DNA from: Bufo bufo
Taxonomy: Eukaryota; Chordata; Amphibia; Anura; Bufonidae
Assembly (NCBI RefSeq): GCF_905171765.1
Contig: NC_053390.1
Coordinates: 216,083,927-216,147,926 of the forward strand
Direction of reading: 5' to 3'
DNA: 64,000 nt
In this document: in pieces, positions 22,018 through 32,679 of the stretch
Layout of the letters: every line of letters starts with the position of its first letter
Position numbering within the stretch: position 1 is the stretch's first letter
The notes under the pieces: model-generated
The model's database searches: none
The model's input: only the letters and a program-made list of their open reading frames with translations
What the model was told of the DNA's origin: nothing
Position numbers and translations under genes: made by a program

Positions 22018-23600
22018 CTATCTTATATGAAGGATAGCCTTATGCCTATCCCATGCATGCTTAAACCCCTTCACTGTATTTGCAGCTACCACTTCTGCAG
22101 GAAGGCTATTCCATGCATCCACTACTCTCTCAGTAAAGTAATACTTCCTTATATTACTTTTAAACCTTTGCCCCTCTAATTTAAAACTGTGTCCTCTTGT
22201 GGTAGTTTTTCTTCTTTTAAATATGCTCTCCTCCTTTACAGAGTTGATTCCCTTTATGTATTTAAAAGTTTCTATCATATCCCCTCTGTCTCTTCTTTCT
22301 TCCAAGCTATACATATTAAGGTCCTTTAACCTTTCCTGGTAAGTTTTATCCTGCAATCCATGTACTAGTTTAGTAGCTCTTCTCTGAACTCTCTCTAGAG
22401 TATCTATATCCTTCTGGAGATATGGCCTCCAGTACTGCGCACAATACTCCAAGTGAGGTCTCACCAGTGTTCTGTACAGCGGCATAAGCACTTCACTCTT
22501 TCTACTGCTTATACCTCTCCCTATACATCCAAGCATTCTGCTGGCATTTCGTGCTGCTCTATTACATTGTCTTCCCACCTTTAAGTCTTCTGAAATAATT
22601 ACTCCTAAATCCCTTTCCTCAGATACTGAGGTCAGGACTGTGTCGAATATTCTATATTCTGCCCTTGGGTTTTTATGCCCCAGGTGCATTATCTTGCACT
22701 TATCCACATTAAATTTCAGTTGCCAGAGTTCTGACCATTCTTCTAGTTTTCCTAAATCCTTTTCCATTTGGCGTTTCCCTCCAGGAACATCAACCCTGTT
22801 ACATATCTTTGTGTCATCAGCAAAAAGACAAACCTTACCATCGAGGCCTTTTGCAATATCACTTATGAAGATATTAAACAAAATTGGTCCCAGTACAGAT
22901 CCCTGTGGAACCCCACTGGTAACATGACATTGTTTTGAATGTTCTCCATTGACTACAACCCTCTGTTGTCTGTCACTCAGCCACTGCCTAATCCACTCAA
23001 CAATATGGGAGTCCATGCTCAATGACTGCAGTTTATTGATAAGTCTTCTATGTGGGACAGTGTCAAAAGCCTTACTAAAATATAGATATGCGATGTCTAC
23101 TGCACCTCCACCGTCTATTATTTTAGTCACCCAGTCAAGATTTGTTTGACATGATCTCCCTGAAGTAAACCCATGTTGTTTTTCATCTTGCAATCCATGG
23201 GATTTTAGATGTTCCACAATCCTATCCTTTAATAGGGTTTCCATTAATTTGCCTACTATTGATGTCAGACTCACTGGTCTATAGTTGCTCGATTCCTTCC
23301 TACTACCTTTCTTGTGAATGGGCACGACATTTGCCAATTTCCAATCTTCCGGGACGACTCCTGTTACTAATGATTGGTTAAATAAATCTGTTAACGGTTT
23401 TGCCAGCTCACCACTAAGCTCTTTTAATAATTTTGGGTGTATCTCATCAGGCCCCTGTGACTTATGTGTCTTCACTTTAGACAGCAAACTTAGAACATCT
23501 TCCTCTGTAAAGATACATGCATCAAACGATTTATTAGTCATCCTTTCTAGTGGAGGTCCTTCTCCTTTTTCTTTTGTAAAAACTGAACAGAAGTATTCAT
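22018..23600 (-). pseudogene. CR1 LINE reverse transcriptase, copy A
   Basis: About 528 residues of ORF2 from LNEYFCSVFTKE to the stop at 22018. Reverse transcriptase blocks include YRPVSLTSIVGKLME, FSKAFDTVPHRRL, TSGVPQGSVLGP and the catalytic CLFADDTKICN. The C-terminal region ends KAILHIR. A 12-bp deletion removes four residues after SCQTNL compared with copy C. The open frame continues into the neighbouring Harbinger element, where it is spurious. Confidence 0.9.
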
Positions 23601-23603
23601 TAA

Positions 23604-25707
23604 GGCCTCCTGCACACGACCGTTGTGTGCACCCGTGGCCGTTGTGCCGTTTTCCGTTTTTTTTCGCGGACCCATTGACTTTCAATGGGTCCGTGGAAAA
23701 AACGGAAAATGCACCGTTTTGCAGCCGCATCCGTGATCCGTGTTTCATGGCCGTGAAAAAAATATGACCTGTCCTATTTTTTTCACGGCCAACGGTTTAC
23801 GGACCCATTCAAGTCAATGGGTCCGTGAAAGAACACGGATGCACACAAGATTGGCATCCGTGTCCGTGATCCGTGGCCGTAGGTTAGTTTTTATACAGAC
23901 GGATCCGAAGATCCGTCTGCATAAAAGCTTTTTCAAAGCTGAGTTTTCACTTCGTGAAAACTCAGAACCGACAGTATATTCTAACACAGAAGCGTTCCCA
24001 TGGTGATGGGGACGCTTCTAGTTAGAATACACTACAAACTGTGTACAAGACTGCCCCCTGCTGCCTGGCAGCACCCGATCTCTTACAGGGGGCCGTGATC
24101 AGCACAATTAACCCCTTCAGGTGCGGCACCTGAAAGGGTTAATTGTACTATCATATCCCCCTGTAAGAGATCAGGGCTGCCAGGCAGCAGGGGCCAGACC
24201 CCCCCCCTCCCCAGTTTGAATATCATTGATGGCCAGTGCGGCCCCCCCCCCCCTCTATTGTAATTATTCGTTGGTGGCACAGTGTGCGCCCCCCCCTCCC
24301 TCCCTCTATTGTAATAATTCGTTGGTGGCACAGTGTGCGCCCCCCATCGGCCCCCCCTCCCTCTATAGCATTAACAACATTGGTGGCCAGTGTGCGGCCT
24401 CCCATCCCCCCCCCCCCCATCATCATTGGTGGCAGCGGAGTTCCGATCGGAGTCCCAGTTTAATCGCTGGGGCTCCGATCGGTAACCATGGCAACCAGGA
24501 CGCTACTACAGTCCTGGTTGCCATGGTTACATAGCAATAGTACAATAGTAGAAGATTCATACTTACCGGCTGCTGCGATGTTCGTGTCCGGCCGGGAGCT
24601 CCACCTACTGGTAAGTGACAGCCTCAGGTCTGTGCGGCGCATTGCTAAATGAACTGTCACTTACCAGTAGGAGGAGCTCCCGGCCGGACACGAACATCGC
24701 AGCTCCCAGGTAAGTATGAATCTTTTACTATTGTACCCGCTGCCACCAATGATGGGGGGGGGGGAGATGGGAGGCCGCACACTGGCCACCAATGTTGTTA
24801 ATGCTATAGAGGGAGGGGGGGGCCAATGGGGGGCGCACACTGTGCCACCAACGATTTATTACAATAGAGGGAGGAAGGGGGGGGGGGGGGGAGGGGGGGC
24901 GCACACTGTGCCACCAACGATTTATTACAATAGAGGGAGGAAGGGGGTGGGGCGGGGGGGCGCACACTGTGCCACCAACGATTTATTACAATAGAGGGAG
25001 GAAGGGGGAGGGGGGGCGCACTGGCCACCAATGATATTCAAACTGGGGAGGGGGGGGGGGTCTGCCCCCTGCTGCCTGGCAGCCCTGATCTCTTACAGGG
25101 GGATATGATAGTACAATTAACCCCTTCAGGTGCGGCACTTGAGGGGTTAATTGTGCTGATCACGGCCCCCTGTAAGAGATCGGATGCTGCTAGGCAGCAG
25201 GGGGCAATCATGTACACAGTTTGTAGTATATTCTAACTAGAACCGTCCCCATCACCATGGGAACGCCTCTGTGTTAGAATATACTGTCGGAAATGAGGTT
25301 TCACGATCTAACTCATATCCGACAGTATATTCTAACATAGGGGCGTTCCCATGGTGATGGGGACGCTTCAAGTTAAAATATACCATCGGATTGGAGAAAA
25401 CTCCGATCCGATGGTATAAAAGGGACTCCAGACTTTACATTGAAAGTCAATAGGGACGGATCCGTTTGAAATGGCACCATATTGTGTCAACGTCAAACGG
25501 ATCCGTCCCCATTGACTTGCATTGTAATTCAGGACGGATCCGTTTGGCTCCGCACGGCCAGGCGGACACCAAAACGACTTTTTTTTCATGTCCGTGGATC
25601 CTCCAAAAATCAAGGAAGACCCACGGACGAAAAAACGGTCACGGATCACGGAAAAACGGGACCCGTTTTTGCGGACCGCAAAAAAATACGTTCGTGTGCA
25701 GGAGGCC
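23604..25707. mobile_element. PIF/Harbinger-type 2.1-kb foldback inside LINE copy A
   Basis: The ends GGCCTCCTGCACACGA and inverse are flanked by TAA (23601-23603) and TTA (25708-25710). The uninterrupted LINE copies read CATTAAGGCAG at this site, so the insertion is precise. The two roughly 1-kb arms are inverted copies, including three tandem CTATTGTAATAATTCGTTGG units on each side. Long C and G runs occur near 24240-24420 and 24750-25060. There is no transposase. Confidence 0.85.
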
Positions 25708-26717
25708 TTAGGCAGTCGGCTAGCCCTTTATTCTCTTCTACATACCTTCCGTCCTTTGTTTTTAATTTAGTTATTCCTTGTTTTAATTTCCTTTTTTCAT
25801 TTATATATCTGAAGAATGTCTTATCCCCTTTTTTCATAGACTGAGCTAGTTTTTCTTCTGCCTGCGCTTTAGAAGTTCTTATAACTTGCTTGGCCTCTTT
25901 CTGCCTAATCTTGTAGATTTCCTTATCTTCATTGCTCTGGTTTTTTTTATAATTACAAAATGCTAGCTTTTTATTTTTAATGATTTGGGCCACTTCTGCT
26001 TAGTACCACAGTGGTCTCTTCCTTTTTTTGCTTTTACTGACAAGTCTAATGCAATTTTCTAATGCAGTATATTTATAAACTACCGTAATCCGTAACTACC
26101 GTACTTTAACTTTAATCATCGCTCATTGCTGAGCTCTTTACTCTGATTATTTGGATATCTTACCGGTACTTTGTCTTAGCTCCGGTAATAGCAGTCAGTG
26201 CGGGGGGGCGGCGCTCACTTAGTGACGTCACGCGCCTGTTCCCACTAGGCGGCGCAGGCGCGTGACGTCAGTGAGTGAGCGCCGCCCCCCGCACTGCCTG
26301 CTATTACCGGAGCTAGACTAGACTCGAGTATAAGACGAGGGGGCTTTTTGAGCACAAAAATATGTGCCAAAAAACTTGTCTTATACTCGAGTATATACGG
26401 TATTAAAAAGTGAAAGTTTGATTTATGATTATTATTCTGTCCCATTACTTTTGGTCCCTTAACAAGTGGGAGGCACATATGCAAACTGTTGTAATTCCTA
26501 CACCATTCACCAGATTTGGATTTAAATACCCTCAAATGCTGCAGTTACAGCACATCTTGTTCGTTTCATTTCTAATGCATTGTGGTGGTGTATAGAGCCA
26601 AAAATGTTAGAATTGTGTCGATGTCCCAATATTTATGGACCTGACTGTATGTATGTATTATATAATCTGACTATACCAGTTCTGTATTACTCCTTGCTAT
26701 GCCACCACAATTCATAC

Positions 26718-26772
26718 CTCCTCACAGAAGTTCCAGGTTTGATTGAAATAAATGTTTCTTGCTGCTCCAAAC
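26718..26772 (-). CDS. GIN-family domesticated integrase, exon 4
   Basis: A 55-bp microexon between CCAATGCAG and GAG/GTATGA. It completes an R codon begun in exon 3 and encodes FGAARNIYFNQTWNFCEE, phase 0 at the end. This is the block around the second catalytic aspartate of integrases (usual pattern FG-P-SDQG-EF). The D position reads N in FNQTW. The exact phase fit with exons 3 and 5 supports it despite its size. Confidence 0.8.
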
Positions 26773-27107
26773 CTGCATTGGCAATATAACAAATGAATAT
26801 GACAAAAATTACAGTTAGTAATGTTTTACACATATCATGTAAAATGTGCAAACATAGGGGGTCATTTACTATAAATTAGGCGTATTTCAGGCACAGATAT
26901 TGTGCCGCTATCTGCGACTTCTCCCTGCTCATGCCAAGTCTAAAATTGTGGGCGTGGTGTGGGCAGGGAAGGGGACAGGCCAGCAGGCCCATCTCATTCA
27001 CTATTTTCTACACTGGTTTCAAGCGTAGAAAAAGGTCTAAATGTAAGACCGCTCAGAAGCGGTCTTACATTTAGAACTGGCGCTGGATGTGCCGAAGTTA
27101 TAGAGAG

Positions 27108-27562
27108 TTATTTTATTTACAGTTGGTCATTGAGACCAGTGATTGTCTCTAGGTTGACACGTGTTGTAATTTTTTTGTATTTAATATATAACATTTATTT
27201 TTGCATCCCTAAAATTATTCCTACCTAGAACACACTTAATTAAAAAATATCAGCTGCGTTTGCGTTGTACCTTTAAATGGCCTAATATAGCAATGTGGCT
27301 GCCTGGATCACTGCTCAGCACTGCAGATTGCCTGTTTGGCTCCTCTGTTTCCACACGGCTAAACACTGTGTAGTGCGGTGCTTGCTGTTACATCACAGTC
27401 TGCTATCCTAAAAATCAGTGTTTGCAGTTCCTAGCTAATCTACTTGCTAATATACATTGCTGGGCCGTCACTGAGCAAACCGATAGCTGGTTAAAACAGT
27501 AAGATCACAGTCTGCCACCCGACATGTTTCGCCAGAGATCTGGCGTCTTCAGGGGTTTGGGC
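27108..27562 (-). mobile_element. Short hammerhead-bearing retro-insertion with 12-bp duplication
   Basis: It is flanked by AGTTATAGAGAG (27096-27107 and 27563-27574). It is 455 bp long, non-coding and not palindromic. The hammerhead motif lies at the extreme 5' end of the minus strand. The host repeat family continues on both sides, which supports the boundaries. Confidence 0.8.
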
Positions 27563-27564
27563 AG
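27512..27564 (-). ncRNA. Candidate hammerhead ribozyme, best core of the window
   Basis: Minus strand: CTGAAGA, one extra C, hairpin GCCAG-ATCT-CTGGC, GAAA, CATGTC with a GUC cleavage site. Stem I pairs ACCC with GGGT and, past a CAA bulge, CTGCC with GGCAG. Everything except the extra nucleotide before stem II fits the consensus. Confidence 0.7.
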
Positions 27565-27676
27565 TTATAGAGAGGACTGCACCTCTTCATAACTTTGGCG
27601 AATCCTCCGTCAGTTTAGGGCGTCTAAAACGCCGGTCTTAATAAATGTGCCCCATATTGTTTAGACAGGTTATGAC

Positions 27677-28123
27677 CTAAAGAGGACCTGTCCCCTCTCC
27701 TGACAGGTCTGTGTAGTAACTACTAATTGCATGTAATAACAATTCTGGAGCATCTATTTTTATGACTCTGTATTGTGATGTTCCTCTATTATTCCTTCTA
27801 GAAGTTTATGAATGAATTGCCAGCAGCCTGCAATAAAAGTCCAATTGGGTGTTACCAGTTGGGAATGTATCCCTGTATAGTGTGACAGTGGCAGCACTGA
27901 TTGGATAGCGTCCGACCATTCAGGCACACAACCCCAACTGGTAACACTTAGCTGGACCTTCATTGCAAACTGCTGGCAATTCATTCATAAACTTCTAGCT
28001 GGAATAATAGAAGAAAGGCACAACACAGAGTTATATCAAAAGATGCTCCAGAATTGTTATTACTTGGGGAATGCAAATGATTACCAAAACAGTCATGTCA
28101 GGAGAGGTGACAGGTGCCTTTAA
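27677..28123. mobile_element. TTAA-type MITE
   Basis: Ends AGAGGACCTGTCCCCTCTCC and, inverted, AAGGCACCTGTCACCTCTCC. The right TTAA is at 28120-28123; the left has decayed to CTAA. Long arms share AATTCATTCATAAACTTCTAG. Confidence 0.7.
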
Positions 28124-28411
28124 AGAGATATCATCACATATAACATACAGGAGAATTTAATAAGAGGCACATCTCTGGTGTAAGTAATCTTAAATCTGTC
28201 GGTCTGCGTAGTGTTCACCCTCTCCCATTTCTAAAAAATTGGCAAGCACAGTGTAAATGCGCAAAAAGCTGTGACTTTTGCAAAAGGGAGCTAGCGCAAA
28301 AATTTGTGCCTCCTTGGTACTGCTTTTCTGGTGCAGGGGGCTTGTTAAATTCCCCCCTGAGTTTATCTACCATAAAGTAAATGGTTATTCTTCATTAAGT
28401 TGTTCATTGTC

Positions 28412-28748
28412 TTCAAAGGGGTTGTGCAGTGGGTAAGTATTGATCATCAATCCTCAGGATAGGTCATCAATATCAGATCGGCGGGAGTCTGACTCCCAGC
28501 ACCCCTGCCGATCAGCTGCTTTAAATAGATGCGGCAGAGTAATTACAACTGCTCATCCCACTCAGTTGAATGCACAGGTAATCCTGGAGACAATGTGCTA
28601 GTAATCTTGGAGAGGAAGTAGCGCTCGCATGAGCACCGCCTTCTCTTCAAACAGCTGATTGGCAGGAGTCCGACTTGCGCCAATCTGATATTGATTACTA
28701 TCCTGAGAATAGGTCATCAGTATTTACCCACTGCGCAACGCCTTCAAT
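28412..28748. mobile_element. AAGGGGTTGTGCAGTGGG-ended MITE
   Basis: Inverted ends AAGGGGTTGTGCAGTGGGTA and TACCCACTGCGCAACGCCTT are flanked by TTCA on both sides. Mirrored CCTCAGGATAGGTCATCA and CCGATCAGCTG blocks are typical of a frequent TTAA-targeting frog family. From 28124 to 28411 nothing is recognised. Confidence 0.6.
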
Positions 28749-28778
28749 AATGTTGCAGAATTATTATTATACATTTGC

Positions 28779-29179
28779 TTAAAGGGAACCTGTCACGTTA
28801 AACATGATGTCTAAACTGCAGGCAGCATGTTATAGAGCAGGAGGAGCTGAGCAGATTGATATGTAGATTTGTTGAAATAGATTCAGTAAAACTTCTATTT
28901 TATTCATCTAAATTCTTGTCCATTCTGGGCTTTGAAGTGAAGGAGGCGGTCCTATTAGTGACTGACAGCTATCTCTGTATACATAGTCATAGAGGGAAGG
29001 CTGTCAGTCACTGATAGGACCGCCTCCTGGACGTCAAAGCCCAGAATGGACAAGAATTTAGATAAATGAAATAGAAGTTTTACTGAATCTATTTCAACAA
29101 ATCTATATATCAATCTGCTCAGCCCCTGCTCTATAACATGCCGTCTGTAACTTAAATTGCATTTTCAGGTTCCCTTTAA
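28779..29179. mobile_element. TTAA-flanked MITE
   Basis: TTAA lies at 28779-28782 and 29176-29179; ends AGGGAACCTGTCACG and TGCATTTTCAGGTTCCCT. The arms share CATGTTATAGAGCAGG and ACTGAATCTATTTCAACAAA. It is a relative of 7393-7809. Confidence 0.75.
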
Positions 29180-30049
29180 ATAGAAAATCTAGAATATATT
29201 TTTATTTTAAAATGCATCAAAGAAATGAAACCCTTGCTTCCCTGCAGGTCTCTATGAAGACTGCAGTCTGTGAATGGCTGGCATAAAGTGCATTTGTACA
29301 CTTACAAATAATCTAAAATAGCAAGAAAGCCACATAGAATTTGAATTGACCCACTGATCAATGCAGGATAAGGACCAAACGCGCAGAATGACAATCCTAA
29401 TAGGAATGTTATAATACAGAACAGCTCTTTAACCACTTAAGGACCACAGGTTTATACCCCCCTAAAGACCAGGCCCTTTTTTACAAATCGGCACTACACT
29501 ACTTTCACCGTTTATTGCTCGGTCATGCAACTTACCACCCAAATGAATTTTACCTCCTTTTCTTCTCACTAATAGAGCTTTCATTTGGTGGTATTTCATT
29601 GCTGCTGACATTTTTACTTTTTTTGTTATTAATCGAAATTTAACGATTTTTTTGCAAAAAAATGACATTTTTCACTTTCAGTTGTAAAATTTTGCAAAAA
29701 AAAACGAGATCCATATAGAAATTTTGCTCTAAATTTATAGTTCTACATGTCTTTGATAAAAAAAAAATGTTTGGGTAAAAAAAAAAATGGTTTGGGTAAA
29801 AGTTATAGCGTTTACAAACTATGGTACAAAAATGTGAATTTCCGCTTTTTGAAGCAGCTCTGACTTTCTGAGCACCTGTCATGTTTCCTGAGGTTCTACA
29901 ATGGCCAGACAGTACAAACACCCCACAAATGACCCCATTTCGGAAAGTACACACCCTAAGGTATTCGCTGATGGGCATAGTGAGTTCATAGAACTTTTTA
30001 TTTTTTGTCACAAGTTAGCGGAAAATGATGATTTTTTTTTATTTTTTTT

Positions 30050-32640
30050 TTTTTCTTACAAAGTCTCATATTCCACTAACTTGTGACAAAAAATAAAAAC
30101 TTCTATGAACTCACTATGCCCATCACGAAATACCTTGGGGTCTCTTCTTTCCAAAATGGGGTCACTTGTGGGGTAGTTATACTGCCCTGGCATTCTAGGG
30201 GCCCAAATGTGTGGTAAGGAGTTTGAAATCAAATTCTGTAAAAAATGACCAGTGAAATCCGAAAGGTGCTCTTTGGAATGTGGGCCCCTTTGCCCACCTA
30301 GGCTGCAAAAAAGTGTCACACATCTGGTATCGCCGTACTCAGGAGAAGTTGAGGAATGTGTTTTGGGGTGTCATTTTACATATACCCATGCTGGGTGAGA
30401 TAAATATCTTGGTCAAATGCCAACTTTGTATAAAAAAATGGGAAAAGTTGTCTTTTGCCAAGATATTTCTCTCACCCAGCATGGGTATATGTAAAATGAC
30501 ACCCCAAAACACATTCCCCACCTTCTCCTGAGTACGGCAATACCAGATGTGTGACACTTTTTTGCAGCCTAGGTGGGCAAAGGGGCCCATATTCCAAAGA
30601 GCACCTTTCGGATTTCACAGGTCATTTTTTACAGAATTTGATTTCAAACTCCTTACCACACATTCGGGCCCCTAGAATGCCAGGGCAGTATAACTACCCC
30701 ACAAGTGACCCCATTTTGGAAAGAAGACACCCCAAGGTATTCCGTGAGGGGCATGGCAAGTTCCTAGAATTTTTTATTTTTTGTCACAAGTTAGTGGAAA
30801 ATGATGATTTTTTTTTTTTTTTTTTCATACAAAGTCTCATATTCCACTAACTTGTGACAAAAAATAAAAACTTCCATGAACTCACTATGCCCATCAGCGA
30901 ATACCTTGGGGTCTCTTCTTTCCAAAATGGGGTCACTTGTGGGGTAGTTATACTGCCCTGGCATTCTAGGGGCCCGAATGTGTGGTAAGGAGTTTGAAAT
31001 CAAATTCTGTAAAAAATGACCTGTGAAATCCGAAAGGTGCTCTTTGGAATATGGGCCCCTTTGCCCACCTAGGCTGCAAAAAAGTGTCACACATCTGGTA
31101 TCTCCGTACTCAGGAGAAGTTGGGGAATGTGTTTTGGGGTGTCATTTTACATATACCCATGCTGGGTGAGATAAATATCTTGGTCAAATGCCAACTTTGT
31201 ATAAAAAAATGGGAAAAGTTGTCTTTTGCCAAGATATTTCTCTCACCCAGCAGGGGTATATGTAAAATGACACCCGAAAACACATTCCCCACCTTCTCCT
31301 GAGTACGGGGATACCAGATGTGTGACACTTTTTTGCAGCCTAGGTGGGCAAAGGGGCCCATATTCCAAAGAGCACCTTTCGGATTTCACAGGTCATTTTT
31401 TACAGAATTTGATTTCAAACTCCTTACCACACATTTGGGCCCCTAGAATGCCAGGGCAGTATAACTACCCCACAAGTGACCCCATTTTGGAAAGAAGAGA
31501 CCCCAAGGTATTCACTGATGGGCATAGTGAGTTCATGGAAGTTTTTATTTTTTTGTCACAAGTTAGTGGAATATGAGACTTTGTATGAAAAAAATAAATA
31601 AAAATAAATCAGCATTTTCCACTAACTTGTGACAAAAAATAAAAAATTCTAGGAACTTGCCATGCCCCTCACGGAATACCTTGGGGTGTCTTCTTTCCAA
31701 AATGGGGTCACTTGTGGGGTAGTTATACTGCCCTGGCATTTTCCAGGGGCCCTAATGTGTGGTAAGTAGGTAAATGACCTGTGAAATCCTAAAGGTGCTC
31801 TTTGGAATATGGGCCCCTTTGCCCACCTAGGCTGCAAAAAAGTGTCACACATGTGGTATCACCGTATTCAGGAGAAGTTGGGGAATGTGTTTTGGGGTGT
31901 CATTTTACATATACCCTTGCTGGGTGAGAGAAATATCTTGGCAAAAGACAACTTTTCCCATTTTTTTATACAAAGTTGGCATTTGACCAAGATATTTCTC
32001 TCACCCAGCATGGGTATATGTAAAATGACACCCCAAAACACATTCCCCAACTTCTCCTGAGTACGGCGATACCAGATGTGTGACACTTTCTTGCAGCCTA
32101 GATGCGCAAAGGGGCCCAAATTCCTTTTAGGAGGGCATTTTTAGACATTTGGATACCAGACTTCTTCTCACGCTTTGGGGCCCCTAGAATGCCAGGGCAG
32201 TATAAATACCCCACATGTGACCCCATTTTGGAAAGAAGACACCCCAAGGTATTCAATGAGGGGCATGGCGAGTTCATAGAAATTTTTTTTTTTTGGCACA
32301 AGTTAGCGGAAATTGATATTTTTAATTTTTTTCTCACAAAGTCTCCCGTTCCGCTAACTTGGGACAAAAATTTCAATCTTTCATGGACTCAATATGCCCC
32401 TCACGGAATACCTGGGGGTGTCTTCTTTCCGAAATGGGGTCACATGTGGGGTATTTATACTGCCCTGGCATTCTAGGGGCCCTAAAGCGTGAGAAGAAGT
32501 CTGGAATATAAATGTCTAAAAATTTTTACGCATTTGGTTTCCGTGAGGGGTATGGTGAGTTCATGTGAGATTTTATTTTTTGACACAAGTTAGTGGAATA
32601 TGAGACTTTGTAAGAAAAAAAAAATAATAATTCCGCTAAC
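30050..32640. repeat. Alternating inverted-repeat array in the piggyBac derivative
   Basis: Blocks such as GCCTAGGTGGGCAAAGGGGC, CCACAAGTGACCCCATTTTG and CATATACCCATGCTGGGTGA recur in alternating orientation with a period near 770 bp. The same blocks occur in the 3' region of the piggyBac at 57380-58880. The repeated short open frames simply reflect this; no protein is inferred. Confidence 0.85.
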
Positions 32641-32679
32641 TTGGACCAAAAAAATGTCTGAATGGAGCCTTACATAGGG

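Larger units (their letters stand above)
21922..26065 (-). mobile_element. CR1-clade LINE, copy A, 5'-truncated
   Basis: The minus-strand 3' end carries ATTCTATGTTTCTATGTTTCT, a CR1-type terminal repeat. The 5' truncation is near 26065 (GCAATTTTCT). It is split by a Harbinger foldback at 23604-25707. The upstream piece (25993-25711) encodes the linker VAQIIKNKKLAF. The reverse transcriptase continues from 23600 leftwards. It is almost identical to copy C at 53251-55952, so both are young. Confidence 0.9.
18286..26400. mobile_element. TA-flanked foldback element (CCGTATATACTCGAG ends), heavily nested
   Basis: The ends CCGTATATACTCGAGTATAA and inverse are flanked by TA (18284-18285 and 26401-26402). 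Inside are more CGAGTATAAG motifs, minisatellite copies of CCATCCACAGATCTCCCCCC (18560-18604, 21712-21910) and a GC-rich hairpin at 26178-26330. It was later split by the retro-insertion at 18605-21711 and a CR1 LINE at 21922-26065. There is no transposase of its own. Confidence 0.75.
16555..26649 (+). mobile_element. Tc1-like transposon, split by a nested 8.1-kb element
   Basis: The left end (CAGGTCCATAAATATTGGGA from 16557) and right end (inverted, ending about 26648 with GACTGTA) share long inverted repeats. Both carry GCATATGTGCCTCCCACTTG and the GGGACA block. The flanks are TA within GTATGTATGTA. The transposase pseudogene is at 16911-18286. The element is interrupted at TA 18284-18285 by a foldback element ending at 26400, and its own right end resumes at 26401. 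It fills most of the intron between exons 5 and 4 of the integrase-like gene; its right end lies about 69 bp from the exon 4 donor. Confidence 0.85.
26857..27653. repeat. GGGGGTCATTTA repeat family, copy 3, split by a retro-insertion
   Basis: It starts GGGGGTCATTTACTATAAA and ends GGTCTTAATAAATGTGCCCC, with CATA on both sides. It is interrupted at 27108-27562. Confidence 0.6.

Noticed and set aside
22640..23149. Plus-strand open frames opposite the CR1 reverse transcriptase
   Set aside because: They are antisense shadows of the conserved minus-strand protein.
24226..25031. Proline-rich open frames on both strands
   Set aside because: They arise from long C and G tracts in the arms of a Harbinger foldback.
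30050..32400. Repeated 83-99-residue open frames on both strands
   Set aside because: The same blocks recur in alternating orientation in a non-coding piggyBac region and also at 57380-58880; the frames are by-products of repeat identity.
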